This document shows, piece after piece, positions 19,227 through 30,790 of a stretch of 64,000 nt of DNA. This stretch comes from Porphyridium purpureum (lineage: Eukaryota > Rhodophyta > Bangiophyceae > Porphyridiales > Porphyridiaceae), in assembly GCA_008690995.1 (NCBI GenBank), contig VRMN01000013.1, positions 1 to 64,000 on the forward strand. The letters are read 5' to 3'. Positions within the stretch are counted from its first letter, which is position 1; each line of letters starts with the position of its first letter. The translations under genes and the position numbers were made by a program. The notes beneath the pieces are model-generated. The model was not told where the DNA came from and searched no databases. It was given only the letters and a program-made list of their open reading frames with translations.

Positions 19227-20111
19227 ATGTGTCGTGTGTTTGTTGGTAGGGTGGCGGTGATGGCGATGGTATTGATGCTGGTGGTCGTCTTGGCGGCGCT
19301 GGTTGGTGCCGTGGCTGAAGGAGCCAGAATCCCTGCCAGCTCGGCCGCAGCGGCGGCGCCGCCGCGGCATGGCGTGGTGCGCTTGAACGCCACCCCCCGT
19401 CGCGCACAGACAGATGACAGCATGCTTGATATGTGCGACGGAATCATCGTGCGTAAGTCCAAGAAGACTGGCTCGTCGTCATTCGCTTCAATTTTGAAAC
19501 GGTACATTACAAGGACGGGCGTCATCGCGTTAGATACCATATGGAAAAATCCCGGTCTTGGGTTGGGCAACCATCGCTGGGTGCTTCTCAATCATAACTC
19601 GTTGACACGCCAGCAGATGTGGATGGACGCGGGTAAGACAGTTTGCATCACGGATACGTTTCGCAGCGCGGCAAAGCAGGTCACTTCGCATTGTGTATTT
19701 TTTTACAATGTATCTGACTGCGGTGACGCTCTGATTCGCTGCATGAAGGACCCGAAAGTCATCGAAGAGATTCTCAATTATAGGTACCCGCCCGCAGGCA
19801 GGCTCGATGCTTCCAACCGGATCGATTTTGTTTTCAACTTTGACTATCCCGAAATGAATCGCCGGGTCATCAAGCGCGTGCTCGGCGAGGAGCTGCACGT
19901 TGATGTGCATGGAAGACCCAGTCGATTTTCGTGCACGGAGTCCTTTCGGGTGCGCAGTGTGATCGACAAGTATTACAGTGCGCTTGAGAAAGAGAACGAG
20001 GCCCTTGCGCATACGTTTGCTGGGCTCCTTGGTTACTCTTTCAATGATACGGGTGTACATTGGGAACATGTTTTATGGTCCATTGAGAGCCTGCTTGAAG
20101 GTGGTCGTTAG
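19227..20111 (+). CDS. Secreted or Golgi protein resembling carbohydrate sulfotransferases, 294 aa
   Basis: The ATG at 19,227 is followed by a hydrophobic stretch at residues about 9-30 (VAVMAMVLMLVVVLAALVGA), a signal peptide or type II anchor. An Ala-rich stem follows, then a globular part. KKTGSSSFASILKRY at about residues 76-90 matches the PAPS-binding loop of Golgi sulfotransferases (PKT-x-SST type). TDTFRSAAKQVTSHCVFFYN at about residues 143-162 resembles the second PAPS motif (R-x5-R-x2-S-x-Y). If right, it would transfer sulfate from PAPS to a glycan in the Golgi. The length fits a small family member. No intron was seen. It could instead be a related P-loop-like glycan enzyme. Confidence 0.5.
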   Translation: MCRVFVGRVAVMAMVLMLVVVLAALVGAVAEGARIPASSAAAAAPPRHGVVRLNATPRRAQTDDSMLDMCDGIIVRKSKKTGSSSFASILKRYITRTGVIALDTIWKNPGLGLGNHRWVLLNHNSLTRQQMWMDAGKTVCITDTFRSAAKQVTSHCVFFYNVSDCGDALIRCMKDPKVIEEILNYRYPPAGRLDASNRIDFVFNFDYPEMNRRVIKRVLGEELHVDVHGRPSRFSCTESFRVRSVIDKYYSALEKENEALAHTFAGLLGYSFNDTGVHWEHVLWSIESLLEGGR

Positions 20112-20632
20112 ATGGAAGCCGTCATGCTGGGCGTCATACGCATGCAAAGAAATGTGTGCGCGTAAAGCTTGGATCTCGCCCTGCTTGTGAAAGCACGTAC
20201 ATACTCATATTTTTTTTGATAATGCTCGGCGATCTTGGCCGTTTCTATGGTGCGCATGTGTGGCAGACACAGCGTCGTGCATCGAGTGGTACATCCCCAC
20301 TACTCCTATTGCTGAGAAAAGCTCGGCGCTGGGTGATTAGCATTTATGATCAGAATGAATTTGGTTCCTTCAAGAGCTCGAAAGAGGAAAGACGAACTCA
20401 GCCTGCTTTTCACGTGTGGATGTGCGGACTCGCGTACCATGAGCATTCGTCATTTGTGACGGATACAAAGTGCTCCTACTGTTTTTGTGCCGACCGCAGG
20501 ATCGTTTTTGGCTTAGAAGCGCACACACACACACGATCATGCTCGCAAAGTCCGCGAGCTCCAGAAATCCTTTCATTGACAAGACGTGAAGGCGCGAAAG
20601 CGTTCATTCTAAAGCCCGAGTGGCGCGAAGAA
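20112..20632. other. Intergenic region before the aldehyde dehydrogenase pseudogene
   Basis: A frame is open here and continuous with the pseudogene downstream, but its translation resembles nothing known. It has a (CA)n run near 20,521-20,533. Promoter or leader sequence is most likely. Confidence 0.3.
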
Positions 20633-22058
20633 ATGCGAGACGTGAGTCTGGTGGAAGCGTCGGCGCAGTGTGGGATGGGCGAATACGCCGAGCTGTGCGC
20701 AGATCTCGCACGGGCATTTGAGCGCGGCCGGAGCGTGGATTTGGGTTGACGGGATGGTCAGCTTGCCGCGTTGCAGAGGATGATGAGCGAGTGCGAGAAC
20801 GCGTTGGCTGAAGCTCTAGCGGCAGATTTGGGTAGGTCGCACATGGAGGCATGGTTTACTGAAACTAGGTATGTAGCGCAGGACGCCAAATACATGCGCA
20901 GGCACTTGCGAAAGTGGGCGGGACCTCGCCATGTGAGTACGCCATTGGTGGGCTTCCCTGGAAGGAGCTGGACGCAAGCCAGGCCACGGGGCGTCGTTCT
21001 GATCATAGGTGCATGGAACTATCCCATTCAGACTGTATTATCAGGTGCGGCCGCCGCTATTGCGGCAGGGAATTGCGTTGTGTTCAAGTCATCGGAGAAA
21101 GCTCCAGCTTCGTCCGCATTGCACGCACGGATCGTTGCTGAGTACCTGGATGAGCAGTGCATCAGAATTATGGAAGGGGGTGCCGCCGAAGCTGCATGCT
21201 TGCTCGAGCTTCCTTGGTATTATATCATGTACACGGGCGGTGGGTGCGTAGTCCTACAAGCCGCTGCCAAGTATTTGACGCCAGTGACCCTTGAGCTTGG
21301 GGGGGAAGGGCCCCTGCGTGGTGGTGGCCGACGCAGACCTTGGTGTTGCGGCAAAGCGTATTGCCTGGGGCAAGTTTGTGAACGCCGGGTAGACGTGTAT
21401 TGTGCCTGACTATGTCATTGCTCTGGGTACAGCGGCACAGCAGTCATTGGTCGCTGCGCTGCGGCTGGCGATCACGCGAATGTTAGGATATCAACCGAAG
21501 TTTTGAGACAGCTTTGGTCGGATTGTGAATGCGTTCCGCTTTGGGCGCTTGCAGGCGTTGGTTAGCGACGCGAATGCACACGTAGCCATCGGGGGCCAGA
21601 CGAATGCCGAGACGCGTTACATCGCACCCACTGTTCTGACAAGTGTGCAGGAGGACAGTGCGGTCATGGAGGAAGAGCTTTTCGGGCCAGTGCTACCCAT
21701 TCTTTGCTTTGAGAATCTGGATAGCGCTATTCACCTCATTTGTGCACGCGATAAGCCGCTTGCCAGCTACCCTTTCATCAAGGACTCGGCGACCGAGAGG
21801 CGTTTTGTTGAGCGCGTGAGCTGTGGGAACATGTGCATCAATGACACCATGTATTTCGCAGCCGTACATAAATTGCCATTTGGTGGTGTAGGTGCCAGTG
21901 GCATGGGCTGCTGGAGCGGCGAGCAGGGTTTCAAGACATTCAGCTACGTCAAAGCGGTTATTAAGCGTGGTTGGTGGCCTGACTCTGACGTTCGTTTCGC
22001 GCCGTACTCTCAGAAAAAGCTCGCGCTGTTCAAACTGATTTTTGAACTGTCATCTTGA
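20633..22058 (+). pseudogene. Aldehyde dehydrogenase, class 3 type, decayed
   Basis: Recognisable parts in order: ARAFERGRSVDLG, then LAEALAADLGR, PLGVV-like [37 protein letters not shown], and at the C-terminus APTVLTSVQEDSAVMEEELFGPVLP and KLPFGGVGASGMG. This is the ALDH3 (fatty-aldehyde dehydrogenase) order; such enzymes oxidise long-chain aldehydes with NAD(P)+. Breaks: TGA at 20,747-20,749, where family members have Trp; an extra G in the G-run near 21,300 shifting the frame; and TAG near 21,391 just before the catalytic Cys, where Gln is expected. Further decay follows between about 21,400 and 21,510. The NAD-site FTGS-x-x-VG is altered to YTGGGCVV. It was a host gene, now non-functional or a dead duplicate. 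Confidence 0.85.
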
Positions 22059-22195
22059 CGTGCTTGTCATGAATCGATGATCAAACCACGCCGCGCAGCA
22101 GCCACCGTGCTCTGTCTGCCTGACGGATGATTACTCTAGGGTTACTCTGAATCGAGTTTATTTTTAGAATTTAAACAATTCAGTGAATTGGCGAC
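22059..22195. other. Junction between ALDH pseudogene and LINE 3' end
   Basis: Short AT-rich stretch at the 3' side of the minus-strand LINE, with repeated GCTGAATTTGG-like words around 22,200-22,245. No clear poly(A) tail or target duplication was found. Confidence 0.3.
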
Positions 22196-25100
22196 TCAGC
22201 CGGATCGGAGCTGAATTTGGATCAGCTCAGGAGCTGAATTGGAGGGCGCCGACCTCGTGAATTGGGGGTGCTCGGTTCGGATGAGCTGAGCGCCCGCGTC
22301 ACGTGGGGGAGCCAGCGCAGGCCGCTCGCCGTCAGGGCCGAGTGTCCGGCCGGGTACCGCAGGAGGATACCATGTGCGGCGGCGCGGTACACCGCTAGGG
22401 ACACGGCCCGCGAGAGGACGGTCAGCGCCCAAGCGGGGCGGGACCTGGCGCACGCGGGCAAAGTCACGCGCGAGCCCGGAAAGAAGCGCACGTGCGGGCA
22501 CATCCACGTTGCTGTACGTGGTGACGATGAAGGCCACCATGTTGGCGGCGTGGCCCGAGGATCCGACTGGCGACGCAGCGCGGGCGGCAGCAAAGGAGCC
22601 GCGCTTGCGGGAACGAGCAGCGGCAACCCCGTCGGGCGCGACCACGGCAACGTCGACGACATTGTTGTCGAAGGAAAAGTCGCCGGGTCGTGCGCTCGTT
22701 ATGCCGGGCACGTCCTCGAGGCGCACCTCGCGGCGGACCGTGTGTCCCGCTGAGGTCGCAAAGCGGACGAGCACGTCAATGACCGCGGCATGGCGGCCGT
22801 ACCGGGTCGGCCCCAGTGCGCAGTTTTGTGCATGGTGACCGAGCGCGTCCAGGAGTGCATCGCACGTGGCCGTTGTCCCGCGGACAATGGCCGGGCAGCG
22901 GAGGCCCGCAGAGCTCGCCACGCCAGCTACAGGCAGGCCCAGGAAGTGGCGCACTGCGGTGAACCAGGTGTCGCGGCCCAGGGCGGGTGACCACGGGATG
23001 CCACCGAGCACTGTGCCGGACGGCATGCCCAGCCAAGCCGCTGCATGCGGCGACGACAGGCTCTGGCGGCGGAAGCGTTCAGACGGCGTGGAGCCAGGCG
23101 CCGAGACCCAGTCTTTCTTCAGCAGTGAATAAAAGCGACTGAGGCCTCGGGCCTGGGAATCCAGCAGATCTTCGACTTCGGCGTCCGGGACGCCCGGCAC
23201 CTGTTGCAGCCACGCCTCTTCGAGGTCGTGGAACTGTCGCCACCTCGCCAAATGCGACGGACGAGCGCGCGGCGGCGGCGGGGGCTCCGGCGGTTGCCGC
23301 GACTGAGGCGCCACCGGAGGCGCGGCTTCCCGCTGGGCGCGTAGCACCTCACCTTCGTCCAGTGTGCGAGCAGCAGCGCGGCTGCCGGCAACGAAGCCTG
23401 GCAGGCTCATGTCGCGCAGGCTGGTCAGGCCCAGGCCGCCACACCGCAGCGGCAGGCGCCATTCTGCGCGCCAGGAGCCATCTGCGTTCTGGCCGTCGGC
23501 TGCCGTTACGCCGAGCGTACGCGCCACAATGTGCCGCCACGCGTCATCAAACGCGGCGAACCGGTCCAGCACCGCCTCTGGCGGGAGCGTGCGGGCCAGA
23601 TGCACGACTCGCGCGGGCCCCACGCTTGCCCGGAGCAGGTGGTATGCCTCCTCGGGCTCGTGGATGCCGGCCACCTTGTCGGCGAGCTCGAGCGTCGCGG
23701 CCAGCGTCCTGTCCACGCAGCCAATGTCGCCGCCGGTATCCAGGACGGTGCCGAGCAGTGTGACACGGCTCCACGGCACCACAGGTAAGCCATGCAGGCT
23801 CGACAGCGCCGTAATGTCTGTCTCACAGCTACCCGGCGGCAGGACTAGCTCCGACTTGCGCCGATTAATCGACAAGTCGATTTCTCGCGCAGAGTGGTCC
23901 AGAGCCTCCAGGAACGCCACCAGGGAGCGGACTGGACCTGCAATGGCGCCGTCATCCAGGTACCAGCATTGCACCAGCGCCTGGCCGGGTGCGTGCGTGA
24001 TGTCTCTGGTCTGACGGTGCAGCGCCAGTGAGAAGAGGAGTGGGGCCAGCGGGTCGCCCTGCTGCACCCCAGACTCGCTCTTCAGGACGTGTTTGCCTGC
24101 TCGCAGCGGCGCAGGACAGGCGTAGCACGTGCGAACCAGCGGCCACAGGTGCGGAAACTGGGCCTGTACCAGTCGCATAAAGGCGGGGCGGCGCACCGTA
24201 TTAAAGGCGTTCGAAATGTCCACCTTGAGCACGCCCCACCCGGGGTTGTCGAGCACGGCGAGGCGAGTGCGCATCACCATAGCCTCGAGCCCGGCCTTGC
24301 GGCCCACGCCATACTGGTCCGGGGCGAGCGTCTCCACTGCGTCATGTGCGAGGCTCGTCACGGCCAGGCGGCCCAGCACGCGGCGGAAGATCTCGCCGAT
24401 GGCAATGGGCCGCACGCCCCCATCTGGCTTGCGCAGAGGAATGAGCCTGGCGTGCGCCCAAAGCGCGCCAGCCTGCGGCTCCAGGCCTCGATGCACCACG
24501 CGGTCGAACAGCCCACACATGGCCGTCAGCACTTCAGCACCTGCGGCTGGCAAGCTGAGCGCCTGGTGCAGGAGGCTCGGAGACCACCGTGAGGGTCCCG
24601 CTGCACTGGTGTACGGGATACCCATCACTGCATTTTTCACCACTGCACGTTCGGCCAGCGGTGGCTGCGCATCGCGCGCCTGGGCGCCCGCGCCGGGGGC
24701 TGCAAGCGGGCAGCCGCGTCGGTCGCTGGCGGGTGCAATTCCCGGAGCCGAGCGAGGACTGCGTCCGTAGTGTCGTGGACACCGGCAGACTCCACCAGCC
24801 GTGCCGCCGCGCCGAGGTGTCGGGCGCGCACGTGCTTGACCACCTTGCTGCTGACCGTATGCCACGGCAGGTCGGTGGGCTGCCCGCCAGTCAGCTCTGG
24901 CACGGACGCCAGCAGCGCGGTCAGCTCTCCCTGGCGCCACTGCTTGAGCCGCGCCGTCGTGAGCCGGACGCGCTCACGGGACGGCTGCTGGACCCCGGGC
25001 AGACACAGCACGAGTGTCGGAAACACCCACAGGCGTGCAATGGCGCGCACCTGGTCCGCCTCGGTCTCGGCCTCCTGCACGCCGGCCAAAAGACCAGCCA

Positions 25101-25593
25101 GCTCCAGGGCCACGTGCGTCGCCAGAGCCGGCGCCATGCGCTTCCACAGGTGGACCCGCAGTGCGAGTATCCTGTCCAGGTACTCGTGCACCACGGGCAC
25201 CGGCAGCCCAGCAAAGATGCGCTCCGTATCGTTCGCTGCATCTTCGTCACCAAGAGGGGCGGGTGGAGCAGGTGCAGCATCTTCCTCGGCATCAGTCCGT
25301 GTGCTGAAACCCCCAGGAGACCTACGAGGAGACCAGAAAACGCTGTACATCCACAGTACATCAGGTATGTACAATCGTGGTTGAACCGTGTATACACCGC
25401 CCCACCGACCTGCTGTACCTTGTTGTCGTCGCCGTCGTTTGCGCGTCTGCGAGGATGTATAAGCGGCGAGGTAAGAGCGGCGCAGAGCGCGACCCGATCT
25501 AAGAAAGGGTAAGAGAGATGTTAGTGTGATGGAGGTAAAGTTGGTCCTGTTTGCTTTGCTTCTTCCTCTCCACCGTAACAATACGGTACACAC
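22196..25593 (-). mobile_element. LINE-type non-LTR retrotransposon with C-terminal endonuclease-like domain, frameshifted
   Basis: Read on the minus strand, an N-terminal frame (25,593-24,637) and a second frame (ending 22,196) overlap; homologous sense passes from one to the other near 24,660, so one frameshift is likely. The second part has reverse-transcriptase blocks: a GPSRWSP-like entry, RPIAIGEIFRRVLGR, VLKVDISNAFNTV with the first Asp, GVQQGDPLAPLLF, and the catalytic WYLDDG. The tail carries C-x-(10)-H-x-(4)-C (GHHAQNC), then RH and RPGDF...VVDVAVV. This is the order of a restriction-like (PD-(D/E)-x-K) endonuclease domain as in R2/CRE-type LINEs and relatives. The whole element is much more GC-rich than its surroundings. 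No APE endonuclease was seen at the N-terminus. The exact ends are unknown. Confidence 0.8.
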
Positions 25594-26130
25594 GTGGTAG
25601 TAGTATCATTGACAATAGTGGTACTGTGAGTTACTGTGGCGGTTCTGTGTGGGAGGTGCCTAGGTACAGCGTTTTGCAGGAGACTTCTTAGTCTGTTCTG
25701 GGGAGACCTTCCTTACACCACTGTACTTAACGATGGTACTGTGGCTGTACGGCGGTTGTACAGCGTATTGCTGGAGACTTGTCAGTCTGACCTGAGGAGA
25801 CCTACCGTACACACACGTAAGGTCTTGCGACGGGAGGAGAAACATGTGTTGGAGCGGGAGTAGGAGGCTGTTGCTCGACAAAAGAATGGAGAGAATAGTA
25901 TCTCATGTATGAATGTATCTTTGGATTCCCGCAAAGATTTTGGCGAGAGCTTTCTGAACAGTTTAGTGATTTACGCTATATCGGCTTCTGTTGTTTTGTC
26001 GACGGTACGAACCGGTCTGGCCGCACGGAGTATTACGCATTTAGCATGCGCTGTATACACGGCAGAAGATAGGACGTGGATTGCAGATTCCATTTTGTCG
26101 AAGCGAAGTCCTAACGTGCGTGTGTGGTCC
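25594..26130. other. Junction between LINE 5' side and element 2
   Basis: Contains the duplicated GTAC-rich segment (listed separately) and, from about 25,880, the terminal region of element 2. The first GGANTCC motif is at about 25,922. Open frames here are antisense to the transposase or small. Confidence 0.4.
25632..25826 (+). repeat. Imperfect tandem duplication of about 105 bases
   Basis: Two units start near 25,632 and 25,736. Each contains TTGTACAGCG or GGTACAGCG, then TGGAGACTT or AGGAGACTT, GTCTG, and GGAGACCT, ending in TTACAC or GTACAC. It is probably part of the LINE leader, since similar GGAGACC and GTACA words occur in the LINE 5' coding part near 25,310-25,375, in the opposite sense. 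Confidence 0.55.
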
Positions 26131-29100
26131 TTAGTTGTACGTCAAAACATCTTCGAACAGAGACGGATTCACGATGAAGTACCAGTTGCGCGAAGAATTT
26201 GTGGAATCCAAGAACGCAGTGATTTTTCCTGTAACATCTTGTGCATGGACCACGGACACAACGTCGGGAGTCCATTCCGTATGCACAAACACTGGCTTGA
26301 GTGTCTAGCATTGACTTGCACATGTCTGACCGCATACATCGTCCGCAAATCGCTGTATTACCAAAGCACTGATCGTCTTTGTATGGATTCCAGACGTCAA
26401 GACAATTTTGGCTATGAGGATACACTTCCCGTACGCAAATTCCGTGAGGTCTGTCGTTGGATTCCTGATTTCCACCAAGTCCCATCTTGGACAGCCGTAG
26501 TGGTTCGGATATGCTACGATAGTCTCCACGGGAAGGGAGTCCCGCGCTTATTTGTCTGTATGCGTATATTTCCACGCTAAAGGAGTTCGCGTCCATCCTG
26601 TTCAGCATCACGAATCGACGGAGTTCTTCGTCCACGTTATGCCACAATACTTCGTTTGGGTTGGATGTACCCACCGGCGTTTCAGCTGGATTCCAGTCTA
26701 CTGGCATCCATGAGACATCAGGCTGTGTCTGCGTGCTTCCGCATACATCAAACCGAGTGTGCGCACCCGGCCATTTTCCATACGCTTGCAGATTATCGTT
26801 GTTGTTTGTGCCGCCGAACCTGCGCCATACTTGTGTTCCATGTTTTGTGGATTCCCAAAGTTCAGAGAAAGGTTCCACACTGCTTGTTGAAATTTGGTCG
26901 CAACGTTCCGTATACATGTAATCCAGTTGTGTTTCTTCATCCTGCTGAACGCGTCGCATCATTCTTGAGATAAGATCTCTATGGTTCCACACGCCGGTGG
27001 ACTTAAAGTGTTCCTTAATTTTCTTGAATGCTTTCTCGCCGTCAGTGGTATCCCAAAATTTCAGGGGTCCGCAGTCTGCAATGGATTCCGCAAAGTGGGT
27101 GAGGGCATGGATTTTTGGTGCATTCCATGGGAGTCCAACGACCTTCTTAAACAAATGAAGGCTTTTCTGGAGCTCGCGCGCGTGAGTTGCAACCTTTGCA
27201 ATGTCTTCGCTTTGAAATCCTTCACGATACAGGAGAGTGTATGTTTGGATAGCCTTGCAGCCAAGATGGACATATGCCTCGCGAGAAGCGGGCGACAAAA
27301 TGGACTCCTGGGAAACGACCATGATCATCTGTAAAAGGAATCCGAGTGAGTATGTATGCTCTGCGAATTTGGTGAGTTCTTGCAGAAACGGTGACTGACG
27401 CATAGGTGTATATACAGCGTGTCGACGATGGAGTCCCTCCGCGAATATTACCCTCGCGATCACTTTCCACTTTTTACCGGCCCCGGAGTCAATGATGGCG
27501 CGCAACTGGTCCGCGCTGCTGCCCTTCCGTTGCGATACTGCGAGTTCGCGGGGCGGGCCAACCACTTCGGCATCTGGGTCGTCGCCTGATCTACCAGCTG
27601 CCCCTTTGCGCTTCTTTGTTTGCCTTGTTGCACATAGATTCCAATTATCTTTTGAAGGTAAATGGCTTGCAGACATGTTTCCATCGCTTCCATGCACATT
27701 ATCTGTGTCCGAATTCTCATCGTCTGTATCAAGTGTCCACAAGAGAGAAGATTCTGGATTCTTTGGAGCACGTTTCTTGGTCTGAAGCGTTGTGAGGCGT
27801 TGCATGATCTTCTTAACTTCCGTTTGTGTGTCTGGGCGTGTCAGCAACGCCTTGGGTGCTGCTGCGCAAACGCCTCGCAACCAGAAAGCAAGGAATCCAT
27901 GGAGTCCGTCAACGCCGCAGATCTGAAAGCGCCCGCGGGGGTCGAAGCGATTCCATCCCTCTGCAACTGGGCGTCCGATAAAGTGGAGACTTTCAGCGCT
28001 TCTTTTGGACTCCCCAACTGCGCCGAAATGATTCTTCACAACGTTGAGACTTTCAAGCTCGTTTCGATACACAACCGGTTTGGTCGTAACCCAGAAATCA
28101 TGGATTCTATCCTGGTTGTCATCAGGTGGGTCAATATCAACCGTCGGGCTTCCGACCATACATTGTTGACATGGCATCTTCTGCCCTCGAGTCCCGGAAA
28201 TCATTGGAAGTTTCGTGAAAGACATTTTTGCAATCATTGGCATATCCATCGACAGCTTGTAAAACATGGGTACGAGCAGAAGCTTCGTATCCCCCAGGTT
28301 GACGGGGATTCCCAATACGTTTGCTTTCAGTACATGCCGGAATACCTCGTGCTGGATTCTATGCCACAATGCAGAGTTTAACTCATTCTTCAGGTTCTTA
28401 TCGTCTAGAGACGGATGGGTCTGCCCAACCACCTTCTGCACGGATTCCCTGCTTACGTTAGGAAGGAAAGTGACCACCGTAGGGTCTCGTACAGAGTCCT
28501 TGCCGAACATTTCCCTGTGCATGACACGGATCTGCAGTGGAGTTAAGGCGTGTCGTCCGTTTTTGGTCATGTGCGCTTCATCTGCAAAGACTTGAATTGG
28601 AAGAAGTACAGCTTTTGGCGCGTCTTGGATACCATACCTCGTCTCAATTTCTGCTCGAATTTTTCGACCTGCGTTCCTTACAAGGTGTCCGTCCTGCGCG
28701 CACACTATTTTGTCAGATGTAGCACCGCTGGATACATCTACGTGGAATGTCCGCAGTCCGTGACGCTGTATGATGATGGCAGCGGATCTTACTATAATCT
28801 CAAGCGGTTCACGATATTGCACCTGCTCTTGGATTCCATTCTCAAGTTGGATTCCGCAAATATTTCGCCCCTGTGCGAAGGTCACATTCGTCGTGCGTGT
28901 TTGTGTGCGCTTGTTCCCTATCGCCTTGGACATCTTTTCCCGTGTTCTTGGATTCCACTGAAGCTTCGCAGCGAGCTGCATTTCGCGATCGAGCATTTTG
29001 GGAATCCGCGCCCTCAACGCGTCGCGTATTCTACAAATGGAATTATCCTGCAATGCCTCACGTCGAAGCTCTTCACCGACAACGCTGGTAACTCTACCTA

Positions 29101-29875
29101 GCGCCCTCCGTAAACATATTCGTAATAGCTTGGATTCCAGCTTCTTCAGTTTCCCCGCTGTTCGACTTGTGATGCCACAACCACTCATCACAGAATTCTG
29201 TGTACATTTAAATCGAAGCATCTCTATGGAATCCTCAACGGCTTGTGTATCACTCGATGAACTCTCACTGAAAGCACAAGCGAGCGCTGTGAGCGGATCT
29301 TTGGGATTTCGTAGGCGAGTGCGGAGCGATTTCGTTGACATCGTAAACTCCCAAATATCCTGACACTCTTTGCTGACTGCCTTAAAGCTGGATTCCGCGA
29401 CATCTTCGTCCAAATCGGTTTCGAACGGATCCTTGCGTGCAACGTCCAGCTCTGTGTCCAATCCATCTTCGACCGAATCTGGCGCGTGCCCGACATTTGT
29501 GGAGTCCCTGTTGCCACCACTGTCGTAACCGTAAATAGACTCTTCCCCATCGTCCATGGAATCCTCATCGCTGTTGATGTCGAAGTAGTCTTCATGCTCT
29601 CCATTGATGCGCTCCTGGACATTGAGCTCGTTGTGACCGCTGTCATGCGTACATGCGTACGCCGGCTTCGCGATTTGAGTGGATTCCGCAATCACACGAG
29701 CCGATGCTTTGCGGGCCTCTACCATCTCTGGAGTCGGATAAAAACAGAATTTTTTGTGGATTCGCATTTCAGCATGCACAAGCTTTTGCGTCTTCCACCG
29801 CGTATCCTTGATGCGAAACCCGCATCCTTCGTTGACGCACGGGTGCATGTCACCGAACTCGAATCTTGTCGCCAT
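26131..29875 (-). pseudogene. CMC/Plavaka-like transposase of element 2, frameshifted near its C-terminus
   Basis: The ATG at 29,875 (MATRFEFGD) is chosen because the zinc-finger-like N-terminus (C-x4-C and H-x-(4-6)-C) aligns with element 1 from there; the frame is open further upstream but resembles nothing. All core blocks of the element 1 transposase are present: FADEAHMTKNGRH, KLSMDMPMIAK, MPCQQCMV, DGLHGFLAFWLRG, AGK-x-WK, FAEHTYSLGFLLQMI and KFWDTTDGEK. Near 26,530 the homologous sense leaves this frame: the matching PNHYGCPRWDLVEI...YGKCILI block is in a neighbouring frame, which also has one TAG near 26,300 and ends at TAA 26,131-26,133 after VNPSLFEDVLTYN. So there are one frameshift and one stop, all near the C-terminus. 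Confidence 0.75.
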
Positions 29876-30568
29876 GCTTTTTCCTTTCGCCCTCCAACAA
29901 GTATACTCGCGAGCGCACACGTTCACGCACTCTTGCAGACAAAATTTTAGGCCATGTACCGCGTCGCGGGATTCTAAATACTGACGGTTTAAGGTTGCGG
30001 GACTCCACCATCCGGATGATCCAGTCAGTGGGATTTTTCGCGACGTCCCACAGCTCCTGATGTTGCGCTCACCAAGCCCGCATTTTTCGGCCGAATGGAC
30101 AGTGGTCGACTGGATTCCCGTAGATTCGAACGAGCCAACGCATGGCGTATCGCTGCGGACACACAGGTTTGAGTGCGCTGATGTGCGCACCGGTGAAGGC
30201 GACGCAAGAGACATGCGATACATCAGTCTCGCCCGAGAGAGCTTGCGTCTCGCTCGGCGTCCCGAATCGCATCTCCTCAGACGAATGAATGAGCTGAGTT
30301 GGGTGCCAGCTCGCTGGATTGGGAGTCCACTGTGGTTGAACATGAACCACGCTGTGAGTGACTTATACAAGGCCTACCTGGAGGAATCGGAATGCTGAGA
30401 TAAGGATATCACTGAGCGAGTGGACTCCATCCGACCGATAGAGTGGAAGGCAGTGAGACAAATCAGGACTCCCTTGGTCGTAAAGGGTTGACATGGCATT
30501 GATGATTCCAGACATGTCCGGGACCTCGAGGCGCGGTTTGTGCAGTGGATTTTGAGCATTGAGATGTT

Positions 30569-30790
30569 TGTCAATTATTCGTGTGAATAATTGACCAAGT
30601 ACAGGTGTAGCTGTACCAAGTTACTTTGAGGGTTACCCGAACCCTCAATTTCTTGACCAGCGTATAAATACGCGGCGAACGGCGGCGGGAAAGTAGCACT
30701 AGAACAAAAATAAAAGGTTAAGGGTGTATGAAAAAAGAACAAACCTTCCGCCCCGTGGGATAGCCTGACGGGGGATAGAGATGAACGACA
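30569..30790 (+). repeat. Left LTR of Copia 2
   Basis: 222 bp, starting TGTC and ending GACA. A near-terminal hairpin has an 11-bp stem (GTCAATTATTC / GAATAATTGAC, loop GTGT), a second short stem is GAGGGTT / AACCCTC, and a TATA box TATAAATA lies at about 30,663-30,670. Confidence 0.92.

Noticed and set aside
20156-20632. N-terminal part of the frame leading into the aldehyde dehydrogenase
   Set aside because: It resembles nothing and the family homology starts only near 20,660; treated as leader.
25909-26580. 223-codon plus-strand frame
   Set aside because: Antisense to the conserved C-terminal part of the element 2 transposase.
29876-30370. N-terminal extension of the element 2 transposase frame
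   Set aside because: Not matched by the element 1 transposase and antisense to the 344-aa homologue; the ATG at 29,875 aligns with the conserved zinc-finger start.
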